The translations under genes were made by a program, and so were the position numbers. A DNA stretch of 15,859 nt from an uncultured Flavobacteriales bacterium. GTDB taxonomy: Bacteria > Bacteroidota > Bacteroidia > Flavobacteriales_E > Vicingaceae. The number at the start of each line of letters is the position of its first letter. Within the stretch, counting starts at the first letter, position 1. The DNA lies in the NCBI GenBank assembly GCA_937925525.1, contig CALALS010000143.1:1-15859 (forward strand). The letters run 5' to 3'. Positions 7,321 through 14,839 of this stretch are shown piece by piece. The notes under the pieces were generated by a model, which did not search any database, had not been told where the DNA came from, and saw only the letters and a list, made by a program, of their open reading frames with translations.

Positions 7321-8190
7321 ATGTCAAGCAAATTCATACAATCATACAAACAAAATTACATTTCTGAAAAAGACGATGTAAAGCCTAGCAAACTATGGCT
7401 TTACAACATTATCTATGAGTCTGACACACGTGCAGGAAAGCTATTTGACATTCTACTACTGATTTTAATTTTAATAAGTGTAGCTGACGTAATGCTTGAA
7501 AGCGTCAGAGAATTTAGAGACCAGTATGGGCTAGCTTTAAGAATTCTTGACTGGACAATTACAATACTTTTTACCATAGAATACGCAACAAGAATTTATG
7601 TTTTAACTAAACCTAAAAAATACATTTTTTCATTTTTTGGAATTATTGACTTACTTTCCATCTTACCTACCTACCTGAGTTTTTTCATTGTTGGCTCTCA
7701 AAGCTTATCGGTAATAAGAGCCATAAGACTAATCAGAGTGTTTAGAATCCTTAAGCTAGTTCGCTATATGGGAGAAGCAAACTCACTTCTCAGAGCAATT
7801 ATTTCCAGTAGAGTTAAAATATTTGTGTTCTTGGGTTTTGTTTTCATTCTTACCATTATTGTTGGTTCAATTATGTACGTAATTGAAGGACCTTCTGCCG
7901 GATTTCACAGTATTCCTAGAGCGGTGTATTGGGCTATTGTAACTATCACAACTGTTGGATATGGAGATATTGCTCCACAAACTCCTATTGGTCAGTTTAT
8001 TGCCGCATTAATGATGATTGTGGGTTATGGCATAATTGCTGTACCTACAGGTTTAATTACTGCTGATATTGCCATCAGTAATTCAAAAAGAGAACAACAA
8101 AACTTAAACCAAACATGTACAAATTGTAACACAAAAATTAAAGATGAAAAAGCGAAATTTTGCAGCGAATGTGGCCATAAGCTTGATTAG
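7321..8190 (+). CDS. Voltage-gated-type potassium channel with C-terminal zinc ribbon
   Basis: A 289-residue inner-membrane ion transporter of the six-TM Kv/KvLm type. Hydrophobic segments S1-S3 lie at ~38-125. S4 carries regularly spaced basic residues every third position (Arg133, Arg136, Arg139, Arg142, Lys145, Arg148), the voltage-sensor pattern. S5 is near 165-190, and the pore loop has the K+ selectivity filter TVGYGD at 211-216, followed by S6. After S6 a short cytoplasmic tail ends in a zinc ribbon with Cys266-x2-Cys269 and Cys281-x2-Cys284. The filter indicates K+ selectivity; voltage gating is inferred from S4. The zinc ribbon could assist tetramerisation, sense metal or redox state, or bind a partner. 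Its last 47 bases are shared with the next gene in another frame. Confidence 0.93.
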   Translation: MSSKFIQSYKQNYISEKDDVKPSKLWLYNIIYESDTRAGKLFDILLLILILISVADVMLESVREFRDQYGLALRILDWTITILFTIEYATRIYVLTKPKKYIFSFFGIIDLLSILPTYLSFFIVGSQSLSVIRAIRLIRVFRILKLVRYMGEANSLLRAIISSRVKIFVFLGFVFILTIIVGSIMYVIEGPSAGFHSIPRAVYWAIVTITTVGYGDIAPQTPIGQFIAALMMIVGYGIIAVPTGLITADIAISNSKREQQNLNQTCTNCNTKIKDEKAKFCSECGHKLD

Positions 8191-8704
8191 CCTGACACTT
8201 ATATCTTGTAATGGTAGTAAAGAAGTTTCAGAAAATGGAGAAAAAACTAACTCCACCTCTACTCAAAAAAATGAAAGCACGGTTATAGTTAGTGAAAACA
8301 AACCCGAAGAAGTTTTTGAACCCGAACCCGAAGAAAAGAAAAGTAATCAAGTGGAGATAAAGCAACTTAGCTTCAACCCTAAACTAATACCCGATATGTT
8401 AGGCGCACATTACGATATTGAAAACGCAGAACTATCAGGAAACCAACTTCATATTACACTATCTTACAGTGGTGGGTGTAAAGAACATGAGTTTAATCTT
8501 TACCACAATAAAATGCTAAGCAAAAGCATGCCGCCTATTTTAAACATTTATTTAACCCATGAAAACAATGGGGATGAATGCGAACAATACATTACCAAAA
8601 AAATAATTTTTGATGTTTCGACCTTAGAAAAAGATTTTCCTGAATTGAAACAAATTAAACTACAATTAAGTAACTTTGATAAGACAATGATGTATAATAA
8701 ATAA
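8144..8704 (+). CDS. Small lipoprotein of unknown function, overlapping the channel gene
   Basis: A 186-residue lipoprotein. The signal peptide MKKRNFAANVAISLISLTLISC has lipobox LISC and Cys22. This signal is intact only if translation starts at 8144, inside the channel gene, so the 47-base overlap is accepted as real. After lipidation comes a Ser/Thr/Asn-rich linker, then an acidic stretch (EEVFEPEPEEKK), then a folded domain from about residue 70. The domain contains SYSGGCKEHEF with Cys112 and His115, and THENNGDEC with His139 and Cys146. The paired Cys and His could form a disulfide or a metal site. I have a weak sense of similar GGC-x-x-H / GD-x-C domains in other Bacteroidota lipoproteins but cannot name a family. 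The stop shares one base with the protease start (TAATG), suggesting translational coupling and possibly a linked role. Confidence 0.82.
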   Translation: MKKRNFAANVAISLISLTLISCNGSKEVSENGEKTNSTSTQKNESTVIVSENKPEEVFEPEPEEKKSNQVEIKQLSFNPKLIPDMLGAHYDIENAELSGNQLHITLSYSGGCKEHEFNLYHNKMLSKSMPPILNIYLTHENNGDECEQYITKKIIFDVSTLEKDFPELKQIKLQLSNFDKTMMYNK

Positions 8705-11142
8705 TGAAGTTACTTTCGATTCTTCTTTTTTCTACTATTTCCATTTTAGGTTTTGGACAGATTAGCCAAGGCGGACAGCCCTTAATCAACTCACTTCCTT
8801 CAAATCAATACCTTACAGAAGGAATAAGCAACTTAAATGAGCTTATTGCCGAAGATGCCATAACTGATAATCAAAAAGATATCCCATGGAGGTTTGGAGT
8901 AGAAATTCCAACTCAACTTGATGTGTTATCTCAAGGAAGATGGGATATTATCGGAAATACACTTATTTGTAAGCTTGAGATTAGTTCTCCCAATGCTGTT
9001 TCCATTAACCTAAATTATAGTAAGTTTAAATTAGCACCAAAAGCCAAACTATTCATTTTCGATGAAAAGAAAACAGAAGTTTTAGGTGCTTTTACTTCTG
9101 AAAACAACTCCAAAGACGAAACATTTGCTACTAATCTAATTTATAGCGACAAAATTATTCTTCAATATGAAATACCTGCTGACAATAAAGAAACCTCCGA
9201 AATTATAATTAGTGGTATCGTACATGGCTACCGCTCACTCAAGTCAGGGCTAAAAAATTTTGGTGCATCAGGTTTATGTAACAGAAATGTAATTTGTGAT
9301 TCCACATTATGGCAAGATGATGCCAGAGCTGTTGTAATGCTACTTTCTTCTAGCAATACAAGGTACTGCTCAGGCGCACTAGTTAACAACACTAGAAATG
9401 ACGGAACCCCTTATGTGTTATCTGCATTTCATTGTTCTGTTGGGGCAAACTCCATATTTATGTTTAACTACTTTTCCGCACAATGTGGAACCAGCATAGA
9501 CGGCAACACCACTCAAACCATTAGCGGTTGTCAAATCAAAGCTTCTAATACAACTTCTGATTTTATCTTGGTAAAACTTAACTCCACTCCGCCTTTGTCT
9601 TTTAAACCGTTTTATGCAGGATGGAATGCGGATACATTAGCATCTTATTCTTCCACAGGAATTCATCACCCAAGAGGTGATGTAAAAAAGATATCACATG
9701 ATTATGACCCTGCTGTTTCCTCTGGTTATTATAGTGTAGGAAATGACCACTGGAAAGTAAAAGACTGGGATTTAGGTACAACTGAACCTGTTTCTTCAGG
9801 CTCTCCATTATTTGACCATAACCATAGAATTACCGGTCAATTACATGGCGGGAATGCAGCTTGCGGAAATGATTTTCAAGACTACTATGGTAAATTTTCT
9901 CTTTCATGGGATTTAGTGAACGACACCACCAGACAATTAAAATATTGGCTAGACCCTGATTCTACCGGAACAAAAATACTTGACCCATATAGCCCAACAA
10001 CGCCATCCAAACTAAGAGATGCTGCTATGCTCACACTTACTAATATTGAGGCATACTCTTGTAAAGATTCGATTTCACCTATTATTTCTTTTAGAAATTT
10101 TGGTGCCGATACCTTAAAAACACTCACTATTTTTTATCAGTTGGATAACAACCCCACACAATTTATTGCATGGGCAGGTGCTTTGCGTTCTTACGCAGTA
10201 AACACTTTATCACTTCCTAAAATTCATACAGTGGGAGGCAATCATATTTTAAAAGTTTATACATCGGGCCCCAACGGCAGTACAGACCAGAATAATTTTA
10301 ACGACACCATTATAAAAAGCTTTTTTACCAATGATCAACCAAATAACCTAACCTTAACCGTTCGAACAGATGATTATGGCTCTGAAACGTCATGGGCAAT
10401 TATTGACAACCAAAATCAAGTAGTTCATTCCGGAGGGCCTTATGAAAACAAAATAGGGGGTGAAACCCTTGTCCACTCTATATGTTTAGCGAATGAGTGT
10501 TACCAATTTGTTATTAAAGATGCCGTTGGAGACGGAATGTGTTGTGCATACGGTAAAGGATATTATTTACTTACCAATGATTTGAACGGAGACACCTTGG
10601 CTTTTGATACCAACTTTACAACTACTACAGATACTCAATTATTTTGTTTAGATACTTGTAAATTCTTTATTACTAGCCAAATTACCCATAGCACTAACTC
10701 CACAAGTAATGACGGAAGTATTGATGTTACAGTAAACGGAAACAAAGGACCTGTTTCCTACATTTGGTCAACCAGTGATACTACTGAAGACATTTCCGGC
10801 TTAGCTCCCGGAGTTTACACTTTAATTGTAACCGACTCTGTAGGTTGTAGTGACACTATAAGTTTTACAGTTAGTTTTGGAAATGCCATAAATGAATTAT
10901 CCTCCAACCAAATTTCCATCTATCCAAATCCATTTAATGACATGCTTTATCTCAAAACAGATTTAATTGGAGATTATAAACTAAGACTCTATGGATTACT
11001 GGGGCAGGAAATACTAAATCAAAACATCTACTTCAATAATGAAGTAAAGGAAATTGATGTTCAATTTTTGAATAAAGGAATTTACCTGTTAGAGATAAGT
11101 AACAGTAAACAGAGTATCGTAAAGAAACTAGTTAAACGCTAA
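8704..11142 (+). CDS. T9SS-exported trypsin-like serine protease (lysyl endopeptidase-like)
   Basis: An 812-residue multidomain exoprotein. A Sec signal peptide covers ~1-18, then an N-terminal propeptide-like region runs to ~190. The trypsin-fold protease domain (~195-430) shows a full catalytic triad: His243 in SAFHC, Asp286 in TSDFILVKL and Ser367 in SSGSPLF. The overall arrangement resembles Achromobacter-type lysyl endopeptidases, so cleavage after basic residues is plausible but not proven. Next come a CARDB-like beta domain (~440-540), a Cys-containing domain with the DAVGDGMCCAYGKGYY motif that recurs in Bacteroidota secreted proteins (~550-650), one SprB-type repeat (~660-724, with ISGLAPGVYTLIVTDSVGC), and a T9SS type A sorting domain starting at YPNP (Tyr740). 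It should be a secreted or surface-bound peptidase. Last gene of the 6824-11142 run; its stop touches the stop of the opposite-strand gene. Confidence 0.92.
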   Translation: MKLLSILLFSTISILGFGQISQGGQPLINSLPSNQYLTEGISNLNELIAEDAITDNQKDIPWRFGVEIPTQLDVLSQGRWDIIGNTLICKLEISSPNAVSINLNYSKFKLAPKAKLFIFDEKKTEVLGAFTSENNSKDETFATNLIYSDKIILQYEIPADNKETSEIIISGIVHGYRSLKSGLKNFGASGLCNRNVICDSTLWQDDARAVVMLLSSSNTRYCSGALVNNTRNDGTPYVLSAFHCSVGANSIFMFNYFSAQCGTSIDGNTTQTISGCQIKASNTTSDFILVKLNSTPPLSFKPFYAGWNADTLASYSSTGIHHPRGDVKKISHDYDPAVSSGYYSVGNDHWKVKDWDLGTTEPVSSGSPLFDHNHRITGQLHGGNAACGNDFQDYYGKFSLSWDLVNDTTRQLKYWLDPDSTGTKILDPYSPTTPSKLRDAAMLTLTNIEAYSCKDSISPIISFRNFGADTLKTLTIFYQLDNNPTQFIAWAGALRSYAVNTLSLPKIHTVGGNHILKVYTSGPNGSTDQNNFNDTIIKSFFTNDQPNNLTLTVRTDDYGSETSWAIIDNQNQVVHSGGPYENKIGGETLVHSICLANECYQFVIKDAVGDGMCCAYGKGYYLLTNDLNGDTLAFDTNFTTTTDTQLFCLDTCKFFITSQITHSTNSTSNDGSIDVTVNGNKGPVSYIWSTSDTTEDISGLAPGVYTLIVTDSVGCSDTISFTVSFGNAINELSSNQISIYPNPFNDMLYLKTDLIGDYKLRLYGLLGQEILNQNIYFNNEVKEIDVQFLNKGIYLLEISNSKQSIVKKLVKR

Positions 11143-11301
11143 CTACTTTCCCCAAACATGGCTGTTTTTATGCTTTTGATTACCAATTTTTCCGGTAGAG
11201 TTTACTTTCGCTCCTTTACTGGAAGAACAGGCATCAAACACAAGAGCCACACCCGCTAATACTAACACTGAAAAAAGAATATTTACAACAATCTTTTTCA
11301 T
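11143..11301 (-). CDS. Very small lipoprotein (52 aa), unknown function
   Basis: ATG at 11301 down to TAG at 11145-11143 encodes 52 residues. The first ~25 form a lipoprotein signal peptide (MKKIVVNILFSVLVLAGVALVFDAC): positive start, hydrophobic core, then Cys25 followed by SSSKGAK. The mature part is only about 28 residues, basic and rich in Lys, Asn, Ser and His, ending SHVWGK. A perfect TAACTTTG promoter element lies 20 bases upstream on the same strand, which supports a real gene. No family is recognised. The basic tail might bind peptidoglycan or LPS, or stay unstructured. The stop is immediately adjacent to the protease stop on the other strand (11140-11142), with no gap. Confidence 0.72.
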   Translation of the reverse strand: MKKIVVNILFSVLVLAGVALVFDACSSSKGAKVNSTGKIGNQKHKNSHVWGK

Positions 11302-11321
11302 AATCTTTTGGTTTGTACCTA

Positions 11322-11329
11322 CAAAGTTA
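11322..11329 (-). promoter_or_regulatory. -7 promoter element of the 52-aa lipoprotein gene
   Basis: Read on the minus strand this is TAACTTTG, an exact TAnnTTTG match, 20 bases before the ATG at 11301. No TTTG was found at the -33 distance. It lies in the 158-base divergent gap 11302-11459. Confidence 0.5.
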
Positions 11330-11410
11330 GGTATTTTATATTAATTATACTCATTCATCAGTATTTTGTTTTCATTAAAATACCGCTCATGTAAAAAGCT
11401 GCTCTATTCT

Positions 11411-11440
11411 TTTGAGCATTATGAGTAATTACTAAATTTA
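11411..11440 (+). promoter_or_regulatory. Candidate promoter for the Asp-box exoprotein gene
   Basis: TTTG at 11411-11414 and TAAATTTA at 11433-11440, 18 bases apart, fit the Bacteroidota promoter with one mismatch. The -7 element is about 19 bases before the ATG at 11460. Nothing else clear was seen in the 158-base gap. Confidence 0.4.
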
Positions 11441-11459
11441 TCTTCTTTAAAATTAAATC

Positions 11460-14400
11460 ATGCAAAAAATTAAACTCTTACTATCAGTTATTATTATAAG
11501 TACGCTTTCATTAAGCGCACAAAAAAAGAAATCCTCAGGCGATAATGAAGGTGACAAGTGGAACAGCGGAACATTTTCTGGTTTAGCATTTAGAAGTGTC
11601 GGTCCTGCATTAATGTCAGGAAGAATTGCAGACATTGCCGTTAATCCTAATAATCCTTCGGAGTATTATTTAGCCGTTGCATCGGGTGGTGTGTGGAAAA
11701 CAGAAAATGCCGGAACTACCTTCTCTCCTATTTTTGACGGTGAAGGCTCTTATTCAACAGGCTGTGTAACCATTGACCCTAATAATACGAACATTGTTTG
11801 GGTAGGTTCGGGAGAAAACAACAACCAAAGAAGTGTGGCTTACGGTGACGGAGTATATAAATCTGAAGATGGCGGAAAAAGCTGGAAAAATATGGGCTTA
11901 AAAGAGTCAGAACACATTTCTAAAATTATTGTTCATCCAAATAATTCTGATGTAGTATATGTTGCAGCTTACGGCCCACTTTGGAAAGAAGGCGGTGATA
12001 GAGGAATTTACAAAACTACTGACGGTGGCGAAACATGGAACAAAATTTTATCTGTAGATGAGCATACAGGTTTTGCAGATTTAATTATGGATCCAAAAAA
12101 TCCACAGGTATTGTACGCTTCTGCTCACCAAAGAAGAAGACATGTATTCACTTATGTTGGCGGTGGTCCGGGTTCAGGCTTACATAAATCAACTGACGGT
12201 GGAAAAACCTGGAAGAAAATCAATACCGGTTTACCTAAAACTGATTGAGGAAGAATTGGTTTAGCTATTTCCCCTATTGACTCTGATGTACTTTACGCTA
12301 TTGTGGAAGCATCTGATAATAAAGACGGTTTTTACAAATCTACTGACAGAGGAGCAAGCTGGGTAAAGCAAAGCGACCACTCTACCAGCGGAAACTATTA
12401 CCAAGAACTGTATTGTGATTTGTTTGACGTAAACAAAGTTTACTCTATGGATACCTGGTTGCACCATACAGAAGACGGTGGCAAAACTTTTAAAATGACA
12501 GGAGAAAAGAGTAAGCATGTGGATAATCATTGTATGTGGCAAGACCCCAATGATGCCAACCATTGGCTAGTTGGATGTGACGGAGGATTATATGAAACCT
12601 GGGATGCTGCTAAAAACTGGCAGTATAAAGCCAATCTACCTATTACACAGTTTTATAAAGTTGCCGTTGACCAAGCTACACCTTTCTATAATATTTATGG
12701 TGGAACGCAAGATAACAACAGTATGGGCGGACCTTCCAGAACAACTAATGCAGCCGGAATTGTAAACTCTGACTGGTATATTACCAATGGCGGTGACGGA
12801 TTTGAATCTCAAATAGACCCTGTTGACCCTAATATTGTTTATGCACAAGCACAATACGGCTGGATTGTAAGATATGATAAGAAAAGTGGTGAGTCTGTAG
12901 GGATACAGCCAATGCCGGGCAAAGGTGAGCCTGCTTACCGATGGAACTGGGACGCACCATTATTGATAAGCCCACATAATCATAAACGACTTTATTTCTG
13001 TGCGAACCAAGTATTCAGAAGTGATGACATGGGTGATTCATGGAAAGTGATTAGTGGTGATATGACTCGTCAAATCGATAGAAACTTAATTCCTGTGATG
13101 GGTAAAATTCAAAGCCCTGATGTGGTGATGAAGAACAAATCAACTACTATTTACGGCAATATTGTTGCGCTTGACGAATCTCCAAAGCAAGAGAATTTGT
13201 TATACATTGGAACGGATGACGGCTTGGTTCATGTAACCGAAAACGCAGGCGGTACATGGAAAAAAATAAGTTCATTTCCGGGAATTCCTGATAAAACTTA
13301 CGTGAATCAGTTGAAAGCATCTAAGCATGATGCGAATGTAGTGTTTGCCGTATTTAACAATCATAAAAACGGAGATTTTAAACCGTACATTTTAAAGAGT
13401 ACAGACAAAGGAAGCAGCTGGACATCTATCAGCGGTAACTTACCTGCTAAAGGAACAGTTTATTGTATTGAGCAAGACCATGTAAACCCTGACTTACTTT
13501 TTGCAGGAACGGAGTTTGGCGTTTTCTTTAGCAAAGACGGTGGCAATAAATGGGTTCAACTGAAAGCAGGATTGCCTACCATTGCTATCAGAGACATGGA
13601 AATTCAACAAAGAGAGAATGATTTAGTACTGGCTTCTTTCGGTAGAGGTTTTTATGTACTGGATGATTATTCACCTTTGAGAACCGTAACGGATGAAGTA
13701 TTGGCTAAAGAAGCACATATCTTCCCTGTGAAGAAATCATTGATGTTTATTGAGTCTAGTCCGCTAGGTGGAAGAAAAAAATCTAACCAAGGAGAATCGT
13801 ATTATACGGCTGACAACCCGCCTGTGGGAGCTAACTTTTACGTTTACTTAACTGCAGATTACAAAACGCTAAAAGAGAAAAGACAAGAAGCAGAGAAAAA
13901 GGCTAAAGAAGCCAATCAGCAAATAAAATATCCGACAAGAGAGGAATTAATTGCAGAAGCAAGAGACGAAAAACCTAAGTTACTATTGGTAATTAATAAT
14001 GATAAAGGTGAAACGGTAAAGAAAATTGAAATGGGCGCTTCTCCGGGAATTAATAAAGTCACCTGGGATTTTAGAGAAGTAACTACTACCGCTATTTACC
14101 TCAATAAAAAAGAGCCGGGAAGATATGAATCGGCTGATGAGGGTTATTTAGCTTTACCCGGAAAATATACCGCTATGGTGTATAAAATAGACGGAAAAGA
14201 GGTGACCAAATTAACTGATGCCGTTCCGTTTGAAATTGAAATGCTGAACAACGCTACTTTACCTGCTAAAGACAGAGCCTCACAAAAACTGTTTATTGAT
14301 GATTTAGGCGAAGCCAGAAGACAGTTAAGAGCGTTAAGTTCTTTGAAAGAAGAAAATCAGAATAAGCTGAAATACATTGAGCAGGCAATTATTGAATATC

Positions 14401-14741
14401 CTACACTTAACGTAGAGCTTTACGGAAAAGTAAAAGATTTGAAAGATAAGCTGCACAATGTAGGTATTGAACTTTACGGTAATAGTGAGCTTGGAAAACA
14501 AGAAGTAGAAACCTATCCTAGCTTGTTTGAGCGTGTAGAAACCTCTGTATGGTATTTATGGGGAAGCCGCTCTGCTCCTACCGGTTCTGCAAAAACTAAT
14601 TTAGCCATTGCAAAAGATGAAATGAGCGGAACAAAAACCAAATTAGAAGAAGTGGCAAAAGGAGTAAAAGAATTAGAAAAGGTATTGAACGACAACAAAG
14701 TGCCTTATACGCCTAACCGAACCGATTTTAAAGAAGAATAA
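11460..14741 (+). pseudogene. Secreted Asp-box/BNR (VPS10-sortilin-like) beta-propeller protein, interrupted by one in-frame TGA
   Basis: One reading frame of 1093 codons broken only by TGA at codon 263 (12246-12248). The first part (262 residues) has a signal peptide (~1-20, cleaved near LSAQ) and the second continues in the same frame with no loss of family sequence: GRIGLAISP follows the TGA directly. Asp-box motifs (S/T-x-D-x-G-x-x-W) recur throughout, for example KSEDGGKSW at 134, KTTDGGETW at 185, KSTDGGKTW at 243, KSTDRGASW at 293, and later RSDDMGDSW, KSTDKGSSW and FSKDGGNKW. These form blades of a beta-propeller like those of sialidases and sortilin. A charged helical stretch and a non-propeller C-terminal region follow; there is no T9SS domain. 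Homologues in Bacteroidota are labelled glycosyl hydrolase, but no catalytic residues can be assigned. A sequencing error, a recent nonsense mutation or read-through could explain the TGA. Confidence 0.88.
12246..12248 (+). other. In-frame TGA interrupting the Asp-box protein gene
   Basis: Codon 263 is TGA between LPKTD and GRIGLAISP. Upstream and downstream segments are in the same frame and both look fully conserved, so it is a base substitution and not a frameshift. The first start-like codon after it is GTG at 12303, which lacks a signal peptide, so reinitiation would not rescue export. Confidence 0.9.
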
Positions 14742-14752
14742 TTCTTTTAGCT

Positions 14753-14785
14753 AAAGCCCTCAGCATAGCTGGGGGTTTTGCTTTT
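14753..14785 (+). terminator. Rho-independent terminator after the Asp-box protein gene
   Basis: AAAGCCCTCAGC (14753-14764) pairs with GCTGGGGGTTTT (14768-14779) around a 3-base ATA loop, a 12-bp stem with two G-U wobbles. The T-rich tail continues to 14785. It lies 12 bases after the stop codon. Confidence 0.85.
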
Positions 14786-14839
14786 ATGGAATAGCCTTTA
14801 AACTTCATCTAAGATTTATTGTTACGTAAAAAGTAAAAT

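Noticed and set aside
11400..11418. Inverted repeat TGCTC/GAGCA overlapping the -33 element of the Asp-box gene, as an operator
   Set aside because: Only 5 bp with a 9-base loop in AT-rich DNA, expected by chance. No second copy was seen.
12246..12290. UGA as a selenocysteine codon with a downstream SECIS hairpin
   Set aside because: Only a weak 4-5 bp GGAA/TTCC pairing is visible after the TGA. Asp-box proteins are not known selenoproteins, and Cys is not expected at this family position.
12303..14741. Second half of the Asp-box protein as an independent gene
   Set aside because: It would start at GTG inside conserved sequence, has no signal peptide and no promoter or ribosome-binding site. 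It continues the upstream frame exactly.
14822..14829. Palindrome TTACGTAA just before the Hint-TonB gene as a regulator site
   Set aside because: An 8-base palindrome with no repeat elsewhere near promoters in the window; too weak to support.
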